Part shown: positions 45,025 to 56,869 of the stretch, one piece after another | Layout: every line of letters begins with the position of its first letter | Position numbering within the stretch: position 1 is the stretch's first letter | Source: Corella eumyota | Taxonomy: Eukaryota; Chordata; Ascidiacea; Phlebobranchia; Corellidae | Direction of reading: 5' to 3' | Length of the DNA stretch: 64,000 nt | Assembly (NCBI GenBank): GCA_963082875.1 | Contig: OY720103.1 | Coordinates: 7,378,001-7,442,000 of the forward strand | The notes under the pieces: model-generated | Database searches by the model: none | What the model saw: the letters and a program-made list of their open reading frames with translations, nothing else | What the model was told of the DNA's origin: nothing | Translations under genes and position numbers: made by a program

Positions 45025-45890
45025 TGACTTCGCATTTTGTGATTACCTCGTTAAATGCCCAATCTCTGATCAGTCACATGGAGGACTTACGATCCCATCA
45101 TCCAATATTAGGATCTGATGTTATTTGTGTTACTGAAACTTGGTGCAAGCCTTGTGATTCATCTTTAAGGTAATTTTCAGAACATTTATTTCACTCTCCA
45201 TTTTTATTAACTTTTGTTTAAAGAGTATTTTTTGTGTTTTCGCAGATTTGATATAGAAGGGTATTCTTTAATTTGTTGTGATAGACTTCAAAATGTATGT
45301 GGTGGTGGAATAATTATTTATGTCAAAAAAAATCTACAAATGCAACCAGTCGACCAGTTTCATGATCAGTACAACAACCAAATTGTTTGTGTTAGAGTAC
45401 TGAGTTATGTTATATGTGCAGTGTATAGGCCGCCCAAATCAACAACATCAAAACTTTTGGAATTTATTTTAAATTTGAAAAAATTGCCTGACACTTTAAT
45501 CCTCTTAGGTGACTTTATTGAGGATTTATCAAGGTAAAACATTTTGACTTGTAACTCACTGATTTCTTTACATATTTAAGGTGTTTTTACAATTTTAATT
45601 TATTTGATAATAAGGTTATGGGGTTTTGTGTTCAAATAAAGCTTAACACTCACTAACATTTATTTAGTGATCATTTACTGCAACCAATTAACCAAAAACT
45701 AATTGAACAACAATTCTCTCAACTGATTGAAAGTCTAACAACAACAAATTCCACTCATCTAGACCATATTTATACTTTTAAACAATTACTGTGCCATGTC
45801 GGAATTATATCGGTTCATTTTAGCTACCACAACTCCACTTATATTGCGTTATGTGAAAAAAAAGATTGCAATTATAAACTTGGTATGTAT
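45025..45890 (+). pseudogene. Helentron AP-endonuclease domain
   Basis: Exonuclease/endonuclease/phosphatase fold, as in LINE endonucleases. Blocks: FVITSLNAQSLISHMEDLRS and ICVTETWC (45,035-45,150, holding the metal-binding Asn and Glu), then GGGIIIYVKKNL and ICAVYRPPKS (45,300-45,440), ILLGDF (about 45,510) and ISVHFSYHNSTYI near the end (about 45,810-45,845), where SDH is expected. The segments are separated by intron-like gaps (after 45,170 and after 45,535, each starting GGTAA). In Helentrons this domain lies next to the helicase. It could instead be a LINE fragment, but its strand and position favour the Helitron. Confidence 0.65.
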
Positions 45891-45989
45891 ATAATTTTTA
45901 TTGTAATAATGTTCTTATTATATTAATTTATATTCTTTGGTAATAAACTTTATTATATCTTTTTTAATAATAGTATTTTTTATTTACAG

Positions 45990-46766
45990 GTATTCAATCC
46001 TTTGATATTCAAACTATTCTAGTAAGAGAACCCATACCCAACCTAAAAATTTTACAATCCAAAGATCAAACTACACAACTTTCTTAAAAAAAGATTTTGG
46101 CAAAAGGCTGCAAAACTAACACTGACATCATTAAAACTAAAAAATCAACTTTTTCTTCAAAAACTCATCCCAATAGTAATCTCCCTTTAATCAATCCTTC
46201 TAATTTTCCTATAACTTTTAAAATTTGTGGAAAAGCGCGAGTTGTAGATTTTATGGACAGTCATGTAACTGTTAATTTGGTTACAGACTTACGTAATATT
46301 GGACTTAATGTGGCAGCTGAAATTAACAATACTCAACGGGGTGTGTCTTGTGGTTACATTGGTATAGGTGCAAGTTGGTCAATTTATCAAGCTTTGATAA
46401 ATGGTTATGATTGGCTAACCTGTTCTTTATCAAATGTCGATGAGTCAACAATCGTTCGTTCAATATAACAATATAATTAATAAACAACCTTTTCATACTG
46501 CTCACTATTTAAATAACGACGATATAATACAAATTCTTTCACATATTTATGTTGCTCATTTTGAAAACAATCGGCCCACAACTTGGATAAATTATCCTAT
46601 TCCCATAAATCTTTTACGGCATGAGATTTTAAATAATCACCCCTCTCGACGAAATTTAAATAATGTAGTTCGAATTGTTGTTGTTAATACTGATATGCAA
46701 TCTGCAAGACTTAGTGATGTAGAAACTGGCTCACATTGGATTACAGTAGCTTATCAATTAGAATAA
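45990..46766 (+). pseudogene. Possible Helentron cysteine protease domain
   Basis: Two overlapping frames (to 46468 and 46434-46766) carry protein-like sequence. The first contains NTQRGVSCGYIGIGASWSIY, with a Cys set as in papain-fold active sites, and the second ends DVETGSHWITVAYQLE, with a His that could be its partner. The order Cys then His suits papain/OTU-fold proteases, not Ulp1-type enzymes. OTU-type protease domains are known from some Helitrons. The frame changes near 46,440. Function is inferred from two short motifs only. Confidence 0.45.
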
Positions 46767-47277
46767 TATTAAAACTTTTTGTTAATTAAATTTTATACAT
46801 CTTTTAATTCATTAAACAAATTTTTTATTGCATTTTTTTAAAACAATTAACTTTGTTATGATGCCTTGTACATTTTTTGTTAGGTTTGTTTCACCAAGTT
46901 TTCTGTTATTCTAATTTTTTGTTTTAAATTTATTTTTATGTATTTATTTTTTATTGTTTTTGGATTACCATTTTTCTATACTTTTCTACCCATTTCTCTA
47001 TTTTTCCTGGATGAGAGCAGCCCCTTGACGTGGGATCTAGGCTTTAAACTAAGAGTGCTCATTGTTTTTATTATGACTAGTCTGAATTTTAAACATTAAA
47101 TACAATATAAATTTGAATTACGTTAAGAGATGTGTAAAATTAAATTTTTGTTTTTTCTTATAATTAAATCGCTAATTGTTTGACATTGTTATTTGTTTAC
47201 AATAAGACTTATGTTAAAAGAGGGACAAAGCTCCCCTTCTATATGTTTTTATTTAGATTTAAATTAGAAATTATCTT

Positions 47278-50200
47278 TATTCACAATAAAAATTAATTTT
47301 AAAAATAATCAAATAATTTCGAACCATATTTTATTTATCAAATAAATCTAGTTATTATGGTTCGAAATCTTAGATTTCGAAACATATTGTTATCGTCATT
47401 ATTATTATTCAGATTAATCTTTTCCAGTGTCTTATAAGCCGTAAATTTTGAGTTAAAATAACTTTTGTTCTAGAAGATTTGCAGTTCTGAAATTTTAGTA
47501 TCTTGTTTATTATCATGTTGTGTTTCAATTCTCCTATTTTGATAATTTAAATATCACTAATTACTAATTAATAGGTGTTTGATTATTAAAATTTAGGGAT
47601 CGTTATTATGTTGTTAAATTTCGGTCAGTTATATATCATAGTATTAATAACACAAAAATGGATTAAAAATTTAACTTTTGTTTGTTTATTAAAAATTAAA
47701 GTTTAATATTAAAGGGGAACTAAAGGCAAAACTAGGCCTATTTTATAGTATATTTTTTAAAATTTATTTTCAAAAAACGGATTTTCTAGGAGTTCTGGTT
47801 TAAAAGTTATAGGTTTAAAAGTTTCAGCTTGCTATACCTGAGATAGTTTCTATCTTAACTATAGAAGTCAGGTGATTAAATTTAAAATAACTAGAAGAGC
47901 AAAATTTGGTATCTAAATGGGTTATCTCATAGCTCTTATTAATTTTTAGACAATCAACAAAAGTGTCCCATTGCATTTTAACCAAGTTGTCTTTAAACAA
48001 ATATAGACAATATTTCATGCACACTAATAACTTTTACTCTAACCGAGAAGGGTTTCACATCATCGATATTGGAGGAGTGTTTAAAAACATCCTCGATGGT
48101 CAAAAGTTTAACATTTTTGGTCCGAAACTTCGCATACATTGCCAGGATTTACAATTATTTGTAACTTATCGCCCTGGTTTGCCTCTGATTTTCTAACCTC
48201 TACTCCACGTGCGACAATTGGCGTTTTGCATTTAGTGAATTGGGTTGTTGCTCATGGTCAAACGAGAATAGGGTAAGTTTTCGTTTACCAGAAGCAACGT
48301 CTGCAGTAAAATAAGATTTCTTTTTGCCTTGTTTTACTGGCGAAACTGCGGTCGGAATCATATGCACGCTAATATGTTTGTGCTTCTGAACGATATCTTC
48401 TGCAATTATTTCTTCGTGAGAATAAGTTTTTTGACTTATTTTAATTATTTAAAAAAATAATATTTACACAATTTGTAGTTACGTTCTGCGCTTATCTTTG
48501 TCGTCATAGATCGCCAATTTACTGATCAATATAAACATATGAAAAATAGCTATTATACTTAAATATTTGACTACACACCTGTTTTTAAATACATGACTGT
48601 TATAACTCATAAATTCTGTCATATATATAGCTTAAATAAGTATGCTTGCGAACTGGTGCAGACAAGAACGTTTATTATTATTTGTGAGAACGTGTCTGAA
48701 TCGATTTGCCCCAAAACCGCTGTGATGGAAATAGAAGAAATGATTTATTAGTTTAAACTTAAATTTGTTAACCACGGGTGACCTAAAATCAATCAATAAT
48801 TTCAAAATTTCGAATCAAACAAATATTCTCTCTAGACTCCAGCTGTTTTTGTTCATGGGAAAAGTTTTCTTTCTTAAGATTACTTTTTCATAATATATTA
48901 TAAAACACATTTTACTATTACTTAAATGTGCTTTACATGAAAACAAAAAAACATTTTGGTTTGCTTTTTTTGCGTAAAACTGTTGCAGCTAAAAGTGTTA
49001 ACGACGCCTGCAAATTAAATGTTAGAAAACTTCTGTATAAACTGCGCACGACATTTGTGCATAATTAAAATCTTTAAAAAAAATTTGCTTTTAGCTTTGA
49101 AAAAATTAAACACCTATGTAAAAAATAAAAATCATGTATTGGCATTATAGACTTTACACCGATTTATCTCCTAAAACTGTGGTAAAAGTAAACGAAATGG
49201 CTAATTAGTTTTAGCTTTATTTTGTTAACCACGAGTAACTTGAAAACTCGGGACGGAAAATATAATTGTTTTAATGGACCCCAGCTGGTTTTGTTTATAG
49301 GAAAATTTTGCCTATTTAAGATTAATATTATAAATAGATTGTAATTTATTTTAATGCTCCTACAAAAAGTTATATCAAACGATAATATACATACAAGTAA
49401 TATTTAAATGAAAAACTATCTGTAAAAAAAATTGACTGTTATTTATTTAAATATTTAAGATAATTTAAAAAAAAGTCTAATTTCGTTTAATGGTATATCA
49501 TGAAAACTGTTTAAAAACACGTGTTTAAATTATCTTTTTATTTATTACAATAAAATACTTATTAAATATCATTAAAAATGATCAAATAATTTCGAACCAT
49601 ATTTTATTTATCAAATAAATCTAGTTATTGTCATTATATTTATTATTTTTATTATTATGGTTCGAAATCTTAAGATTTCGAAACATATTGTTATAGTCAG
49701 TATTATTATAAGTTCTGAAATTTTAGTATGTTGTTTATAATAATATTGTGTTCCAATCCTCCTATTCTCAAAATTTAATTATTACTAATTGTTTGTTTAT
49801 TTATTAAAATTTAAATCGTTATTAATTTTTCAAATCTTGGTCAATTGTATATCGTAATATTAAGAATTCAAAAATGAATTAAAATTTTAATTTTTATCGC
49901 TAATTACTAATTAATAGGTGTTTGTTTATTAAAATTTAAAGATTGTTAATTTTTTGTAAATCTTGGGTAATTGTATATCATGCTATTGGTAACTCAAAAA
50001 TGAATTAAAATTTTAATTTTTATTACTAATTACCAAGTAATAGGTATTTGTTTATCAAAATTAAAAAATTGTTTTTATTTTTCTAAATCTTGTTTAATTG
50101 TATATCATGATATAAGTTAAATAAAAACAAGTTAAAAAAGTAATTTTTGTATGTTTATCATATTTAATAGCTTGTTTATTTAATAAAAATTAGGGATTGT

Positions 50201-51062
50201 TATTAAAACGCAGAATTTAAAAAAAAAAAAATTTTTTAGTTTAATAATTATAAAAGGTATACGTAATATTTGTTTAATTAGTTCAGGTAATATTTTTAAT
50301 TAAGTAATGTTTATGCATAAATTTATTTACAATAAAGGTTAATTTTAAAAATAATCAAATAATTTCGAACCATTTTTTTTTATCAAGTAAATCTAGTTAT
50401 GGTTCGCAATCTTAGATTTCGAAACATATTGTTTATTATTATTTGCTTGTTAATTTATTATAATTTGAAGATCGGTATTAGATTTTTAAATTTTGGTCAA
50501 TTTTATATTAGAATATTAATAACTCAAAAATAGTCTAAAAATTTAATTTATGTTTGTTTATTATATTTAAATGCTTGTTTGTTTTTTAAATGCTTGTTTA
50601 TTTATTTAAAATTTGGTCCAATGTATACTATTATACTTACAACTTAAAACTTGGTTAAAAAAATAATTTTATTTTGTTTATTATATTTAAATCCTAGTTT
50701 GTTTATCAAAAAATTAAAAGTCAATTTTAACTATTAAAATTTTGGTCTAATGTATATGAATACCAATAAGAGAAGATATGTTAAAAATTTTTTGTTTGTT
50801 GCAATTAAATTCCTAATGGTGTACTAAAATAAAAAGGTTGACATTTTAAAACTTTTAAATGAATTTTGTTTTGAAATTTTTGGTCCAAAATTTAAAAAAA
50901 AGTTCTAGTTCAAAAATTAAATACGTAATATTTGATTAATTAGTTAAGTCAATGTTCTAAATGAGGTAATGTTTATGCATGTTTTTATTCACAATAAAGA
51001 GTTATTTTAAAAATAATCAATTATTTTAAACCATATTTTATTTTTCAAATAAATCTAATTTT
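47278..51062. repeat. AT-rich satellite-like array of related monomers
   Basis: Two repeat types recur. The first, ...AAATAATTTCGAACCATATT... with ...TATGGTTCGAAAT... downstream, occurs near 47,305, 49,580, 50,355 and (decayed) 51,010. In the first copies the two halves form a 13-bp perfect inverted pair. The second is a monomer of about 127 bp containing GTTTGTTTATTAAAATTT and TCAATTGTATATC, in tandem at 49,791, 49,920 and 50,046 with looser relatives near 47,575, 50,450 and 50,620. Apart from the - strand fragment at 48,000-48,430, the stretch holds no coding sequence I can support. Confidence 0.65.
48000..48430 (-). pseudogene. OB-fold-like coding scrap
   Basis: On the - strand from about 48,419 a frame reads ...IVQKHKHISVHMIP, then VSPVKQGKKKSYFTADVAS and GKRKLTLFSFD..., stopping near 48,205; other frames continue with ...VKLLTIEDVFKHSSNI.... 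The pattern SP(V/I)K...YF.A.....LTLFSFD recalls an OB-fold-like domain seen in proteins of some animal transposons. I am not certain of the family. It is broken and sits inside AT-rich satellite DNA. Confidence 0.3.
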
Positions 51063-51109
51063 AATTAGAATTAAACTATTCTTAATTAAACACGTTTTTA
51101 TTAGGCAAG

Positions 51110-51780
51110 CGGTTCAATTTCGATATTTGATGTAGAAATTTTTATTCAATTTCGATATTACAAATATTATTTAGTTAGTAACAAAGCGACTTTGAATCTG
51201 TGGTAGGAATTAAATATGATTAAATTTTTCGGCGATTATTTTTATCTGGCCAGTATAATTACCGCCGCCAATTTCCAACATGCATTGGTGGTTCAGTGGT
51301 AGAATCCTCGCCTTCCACGCGGTGGGTCCTCGTTTGATTCCCAGCCAATGCAATTTTTATTTATTTTATGAGATCAAGTTTTTAATCTATTTTATAATGC
51401 GACCGCTGAATTGTTGGTCTTATTATTTTTTACATTACTTATTAAAGAAAAAAAAACGATTATATATCGTAAGAAACTAAACTAAAAAATAATTTATTAA
51501 AAAAAAGACTGGCGACATGGTAGTTTTTTCTCTTTTCTTAATTAAACACGTTTATATTAGGAGGCGGTCCAATTTCGATATTCGGTGTAGAAATTTTGTT
51601 TAATTGTGATAATACAAATATTATTTAGTTAGTAACACAGCGACTTTGTATCTGTTGGTACGAATTAAATGATTAAATTTTTCGGTGTTTATTTTTATTT
51701 GGCCACTATAATTACCGCGGCCAATTTCCAACAAGCATTGGTGGTTTCACTAGAAAAATTTTTGCCTTCTCTTGGGCCAT
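51110..51780 (+). repeat. tRNA-Gly-headed repeat, two decayed copies
   Basis: Two copies (about 51,110-51,533 and 51,534-51,780) share the leader GGTCCAATTTCGATATTCGG or a close form, TTATTTAGTTAGTAACA..., ...TTAAATTTTTCGG, then a tRNA-Gly-like segment. The first copy also has the trailer GCGACCGCTGAATTGTTGG...ATAATTTATTAAAAAA. The same unit recurs at 56,870-57,452 and 59,590-61,445. The second copy stops just after a badly decayed tRNA part. Confidence 0.75.
51282..51351 (+). pseudogene. tRNA-Gly pseudogene (TCC anticodon position)
   Basis: This 70-nt sequence keeps the acceptor arms GCATTGG/CCAATGC and the D arm, but the anticodon loop reads CTTCCAC, and the variable and T-arm regions have mismatches (GGGTCCTCGTTTGATTCCCAG), so the T stem no longer pairs fully. 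The related copy at 59763 is the intact version. Anticodon TCC would still mean glycine, so reduced function cannot be wholly excluded. Confidence 0.7.
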
Positions 51781-52506
51781 TTGTATTTAAAATAAGCTAA
51801 TCTGGCTTAATTTAATGCTGTGTTATATAATTTGGCCAAAAATAGGCCACTAAAAGTTTTGGCTAAAATACAGACTTTAATAAAGAAACTGGCCTATTTA
51901 TAGCCAATATGTTATCTTATGCATAGCTTTGGCTTTATTAAATAACAAAATAAATTTAATACCAAAATAAATTTGATAATTTTAAATAGTTTAGCAGTAA
52001 AAGTGAATTTTTTGTTAATTATTTTGTGTAGTCACTAAAATGCAATACCAAAATTTTATGTTTTTATTTATTTTTTATCATTTCAATACTGTGCAATAAT
52101 GTGTATATCTGCGAATTCTACCAATATAAAATTAAAACTTCACAGTAATGCAGAGATATTTTGCCTAATAACAACATGCATTTTTTCTTTGTATGTATAA
52201 ACAGAAAATGTTTAATGGCAAAGTAATTTACAGTTAGTCACTAATGAAACTTATGATATAAGAATTAAAAGAGTTACAGACACCATGTGTTACATGTAAA
52301 TTAACTAAAAAGTAAAATGTTGAATTGGATAAAATTATACTAACAATCTTAGCAAACACAGGCAAATCCTGTTTTACTTTACAAAATATAAAAATACCGG
52401 TATTCTATTTGATTCTATTTACACAAATCCAAGACGCTGAAAGTATTTCACTTCCAGAAACAAGGATTTGGTATTTAAGACTGGATAGTATTTTGTAGTT
52501 GAGTAT
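51781..52506. other. Gap: no supported gene
   Basis: AT-rich, stop-dense sequence. I see no repeat pair or RNA gene in it. Confidence 0.5.
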
Positions 52507-53505
52507 TCAATTCAAAAAAATGGTTGAAGTAGTAGGACCATGACATATTTCAGTTTTAAATATATCCCCTTCCATCACATCTTTGCAAAACTTCCATTGG
52601 TGTCGCTCAGCAAGATATTTGCATATATTTTTAAAACTTCCCACCCTTGCTATTTTTTTAAAATAAGAATGCTTAGCTTCAAACCTCATTGACCAATAAT
52701 GAATCAGTGGCCCAAGATTTAGTATATCTGTAGGAATATGGCACAAATAATGCTGTTTTGGTATAATGTTGACTGTGGGATCATCATAGTATAAAATAAC
52801 TTGTACATTGTGATAATTATACCTGCGAAATACTGGATTTTCTGAAAATACTCTTTCATCAGTAAAATGTGAATAAAGGGAGGTGCTGTTGTTCTGTATG
52901 TTATTGTTGCCAAGAAATGTACTTAACTTAGATTGTCTATACAGGGCACCAATTGTTTCTTTTAATTAAATATAATACAATAAATGAGGGGAGTTTACTG
53001 TAATACGATTTAATCCCAGTTATTTGTGCAGAATGCCCTAATATAATTTCTTTTGGTTCAACAATAGGAAATGAAAATTGCATAAATTTTTTGCGATGCC
53101 ATGGTGTTTGTAATGTTTTAAATTGGTTTACTGCCATTTCAAGTTCATGACAATGATTCTTTTGTTCGACATGTTTGTGTACTTCTTTCCATATTGTTTG
53201 TAAAATGTCATTTATTCCTTCCAAAATGTAGATTATTGAAGCCTAAGACAAAACCGAAACGTTAGGACACTATCAGTTTATCAATATAAAGTTGTTTTGT
53301 ATTCTTAGTTGATGAGGTAAGTTTTAATTTTAAAAGAAAGATGTTTACTAACCTCAGTTAATTTATGCTTTTCCTTTGCACAAAGCAAAAACCTTGCAGC
53401 ATTATGTTTCCATTTATTAAATACTTGGGAAACATGTATGTTATTATTCTGTAAACATTTTTTATTCATATTGGGCATTACTGGTTCACTGAGTTGTTTG
53501 GACAT
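52507..53505 (-). pseudogene. Transposon-like or orphan gene fragment (FGPL..WxMRFEAKH family)
   Basis: On the - strand: a first exon-like piece (53,505-53,353, ends CTGAG/GTTAGT), a second after TGTCTTAG (53,244-about 52,940) with ILEGINDILQTIWKEVHKHVEQ and VEPKEIILGHS, then 52,913-52,719 and 52,746-52,507 with LGPLIHYWSMRFEAKHSYFKK and SFKNICKYLAERHQ. These are the N-terminal and C-terminal signatures of a large uncharacterised protein family widespread in fish and invertebrates, probably transposon-linked. The long central part is missing. I know the family by pattern but not its function. Confidence 0.45.
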
Positions 53506-54940
53506 TACTGGTACACTGTGAGTTGTCTTCTGAACTAGTATTATTTTCTACTGATAGGACCGGGAAAGTATAGGGTAGAAGTAAAATGTCATGATTTCTT
53601 GTGCTCATGTTGTCAAGAAATATATGTAGTTAAAGATTTAAATTTTGTTGTATGCGTAGAAATATAATGTCTTAAAATATGCATTGACAAAAAATAGAAT
53701 ATATTAAAAACCTATTTTTTTATATTTTATTTATTTAAGTATACCGGTTTTATGATTTTGATGTGATTTCATCCATTGAGAGTAAGTTTTGCATTTAAAT
53801 GTTAAATAAATTTGGTTTAGTTGTTTAAAATACAAGTAGTTGGATAAGCACATGTTTTCTGTGGAAGTAATAAATATTCTGTTAGATACAAGTTTACGTA
53901 AAAGCTGCCAGTGGTAATAAAATATAAATATGAACAACTTAGATTACCTTACATACAAAGTCAATTTTAGAATTAAAATTAGCAAAATTAAAATATTATT
54001 TTTTTAAATGAGCCTTTGCATTGCAATTAATAGAGATACTTTAACCTCTATTACCTTTTAAAAATTATCTAGAACTAATTTACTATAGATTTAAACCGAT
54101 TTGTGAACACTATTTAAACCTTGACAGTACGGCACTTTTGCTAAAACAGCGACAGTAACCGAATCGGGCTACTTCTCCCGATCGAGCGACAGACATTTTG
54201 CAACCAAAAGCGGCGACATGCGCTCTCTTTTTGCTTTAACGGCCAACCTAATCAATAAAAATATGTCCAAAACATAAAAGAAACAACAAAGTCACCAAGT
54301 TGACCTTTCTTTGACATTTTTTACCCGTCAGTTTAGCTAGAAATTAAAAGAATACGTTTTCTTATTCAATTGCTTTTTTCGACGAAGAAAGAAAGCGAGA
54401 TCGCGTGGTGAAATAGCTAGAAGAAAAAGGGCAAATATGAAGCAATTAAATAAGAAACGCATTCCGTTAATTTCTAGCTAAACTGACGTGGGGTGGGAAT
54501 CAAAAAAAAATTCTGACTGGTATTTGAGGTTAATTTAACCATCTGCCGAATCATACTTGTAAGTTGTTTTAGAGGGGTTGTGGTAATAAAGTGATTAAGA
54601 CTTTTATAACTAATATATACATTTTTAAAAAGTCGAATAACAGCAATTTATAAATAGTATATACATTTTTAGAAAGTGGAATAACAGCGGAAGTTTGTCC
54701 CCTAAACGAAAATGAAATTAGGTCCGAATTTGCAAATTTTAATTTTGAAGAAAAATCAAAGAGTTTTTTGATAATTTAAATAGCCAATCTTTTCAGGTTA
54801 TATCAGTTTACTGAACTTATAAGATAATAGTAGTTTTACATGTTTTTAATTTAGTAAGGACATATGGTAGTTTTTCCTTATTTTTGTAAGCACAGAATAT
54901 AAATTAAATTATAATACTTGATCAAATATTTAACTTGTTT
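53506..54940. other. Gap with a foldback sequence
   Basis: No gene seen. It holds the long inverted repeat at 54,326-54,487 (own entry), a GC-richer patch at 54,120-54,240, and two copies of a 45-bp unit (ATATACATTTTTA...GAATAACAGC) at about 54,613 and 54,658. Confidence 0.5.
54326..54487. repeat. Foldback/MITE-like inverted repeat
   Basis: A perfect 22-bp inverted repeat (54326-54347 and 54466-54487; outer end CGTCAG...CTGACG) is followed inward by a further imperfect pairing of about 25 bp (CTTATTCAATTGCTT against AAGCAATTAAATAAG). The whole 162 bp can fold into one long stem. It could be a small MITE, a cruciform-forming site, or a hairpin-RNA source. No target duplication is evident. Confidence 0.75.
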
Positions 54941-55960
54941 TAGCTGGATGCCACCACTGCAAAAACCCAAAGTGCCCATACCAGTACCAGCAGTAAAAGT
55001 TTTGAAATGCGATCAAGCGATTCAACCATGCCACTGGAACTTGATAAGCAGAGGCCCTACCCTGGAATAAACCTGTGTACTCATGGAAAAAAAGAAACAA
55101 ACATTTTAAAACATTTAGCCCACTTTCAAAAAAAAGCTCCGAATCTGTAGACAATAACATTGTTTTGACATATGGAGACCTTATTCCATATCCTTTCCCC
55201 CTAAAAGAAGAACTGCAACTATATTTAAAAAATATTGGCCCAGTGGATTTTAGTACATCAGAAATATTCATTCCGTGATTGACCCAAAAATTGGTAAACC
55301 ATCGAAGGAACAAAGAAATGACATTGCAAAAGTGCTGGTGAAAGAATATCCAATTTTGGCTAATGGATGTGAGAAAAATAATCATTCTACACTTTCAAAT
55401 TCAATAAGAAAAAGGTTTAACAATGCAAAAATGTCGTTTAAAAAAGCTACCGAAAAAACAACAAACTATGCCTGTCGCTAATTGTACAACTAATGAAGAA
55501 CGCGACTAATGAAGAACGCACATTATTAATAGTGGCCTAATTTTAATAAAAATTTCAAATAAATAATATAAACAAATTTATCCATTGTTTGTAGTGTTTA
55601 AAAGAATTTCAAGACATTCCAGAAGTTTCACCCTTCTCTACAAGATGGAGAAAATTGATGCTAAAATGTGAAGCCGCTTTTTAAATTAAGTTCTGATTTT
55701 TTTTATTTTCATAAGTTACTTGCGCATCTTAGCAATAGTGAAAAAGGTTGTCGAAATATTTTAGCATTTGGAGATTTAAGTGACATAACCTCTGGAGTAA
55801 AACAAAAAAATCAGCCATTTCTTTTGTGTACTGGGAGTCCTTCTGACCCCAAAGATATTTCAATTTTAGTTAAACAAAAAAGGTACTTGATCTTAATGGT
55901 GCTTCTATGCATGATTGTTTTTTTTAACTTTAGTTGCGGTGTATTACATTTTTAATCTTG
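54940..55960 (+). pseudogene. SAMD3-like or transposon-linked coding scrap
   Basis: The + strand pieces read SVDNNIVLTYGDLIPYPFPL (about 55,150), then IDPKIGKPSKEQRNDIAKVL, VKEYPILANG and SNSIRKRFNNAKMSFKK (55,278-55,450), and later KLLAHLSNSEKGCRNILAFG and PFLLCTGSPSDPKDISILV (55,705-55,880). The block K(P)xxxQRxxIAxxLVKEYPxL...IRKRFxN is typical of proteins annotated as SAMD3-like in fish and invertebrates. Frame breaks occur between pieces, at about 55,278 and after 55,480. It lies on the opposite strand to the 52.5-53.5 kb fragment. Confidence 0.4.
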
Positions 55961-56251
55961 AATATCCATACTCTTGCAAACCATTTCATGGTAATCTTGT
56001 AAACTTTTTTTTTTGATCAGTTAGGGGGAAAGAAGTTACTTGAAATAATGCAGTGAACGAATTAACAGATTACTATTACATTTTCATGGATACAAATTTC
56101 ACAGTAATGTTAATATTTAAAAAAAAATACAAAATCTTATTTTAAGGATGTTAATTCGGACATTATATTATAAGTAATTTCATTCTTTAAACTATTAATT
56201 TTTGTGCAAAAATAAGTTTTGTAAAAATTTATATTATAATTGATCATATTT

Positions 56252-56848
56252 GCAGTATATGATGGGATTACTCTACATTTTGTGTAAAAAAGTAATAATT
56301 TTAGTAGATTGCTGATTGTTTTTTACTGTTCCTTCGAAACCATGTTGTATTATTTGCAGTATAATGCGTAAGACCATGTAGTGTGGTTTTTGCAACATAT
56401 TTGTTGCAGTATATGTTGGATTACTCTACATTTTGTGTAAAAAGTAATAATTTTAGTAGCTTGCTAATTGTTTTTTATTGTTCCTTCGAACCCATGTTGT
56501 ATTATTTGTAGTATTATGCGTAAGACCATGTAATGTGATTGTTGCAGTATATGTTGGATTACTCTACATTTTGTGTAAAAAAGTAATAATTTTAGTAGCT
56601 TTCTAATTGTTTTTTTAATGTTATTTCGAAACCATGTTGTATTTATTGTAGTATTGTATGCGAAAGACCATGTTATGTGGTTTTTTCATCATATTTGTTG
56701 CAGTATATGTTGGACTACTCTACATTTTGTGTAAGAAAGTGATAATTTTAGTAGCTTGTTAATTGTTTTTTATTGTTGCTTCGAAACCATGTTGTATTTA
56801 TTGTAGTATTATGCGTAAGACCATGTAATGTGGTTTTTGCAACAGCGT
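56252..56848. repeat. Minisatellite, four copies of about 155 bp
   Basis: Units start with TGCAGTATATG.TGG at 56252, 56406, 56544 and 56700 (spacings 154, 138 and 156). Each contains TACTCTACATTTTGTGTAA, AGTAATAATTTTAGTAG, CATGTTGTATT and GCGTAAGACCATGT. The third spacing is short because one unit lacks an 18-bp stretch. 55,961-56,251 before it has no feature I can support. Confidence 0.9.
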
Positions 56849-56869
56849 TTGTTGTCGTAATAAATGCAA

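Larger units (their letters stand above)
40386..46766 (+). mobile_element. Helentron-like Helitron, interrupted
   Basis: Rolling-circle transposon with, in order, Rep N-terminal region, HUH nuclease, Rep C-terminal region, the first part of a Pif1-type helicase, AP-endonuclease and a possible cysteine protease. Endonuclease-bearing Helitrons are the Helentron/Helitron2 group. A solo LTR (43,525-44,654) sits inside Rep. Most of the helicase is absent. Termini were not identified; 46,770-47,060 is AT-rich with a GC-richer patch (GCAGCCCCTTGACGTGGGAT near 47,010) that could belong to the 3' end. Confidence 0.8.

Noticed and set aside
45025-45890. Independent LINE endonuclease fragment
   Set aside because: Possible, but strand, position after the helicase start and the following protease-like segment fit an endonuclease-bearing Helitron better.
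56252-56848. CRISPR array
   Set aside because: Units of about 155 bp are adjacent with no unique spacers, and the DNA is eukaryotic. It is a minisatellite.
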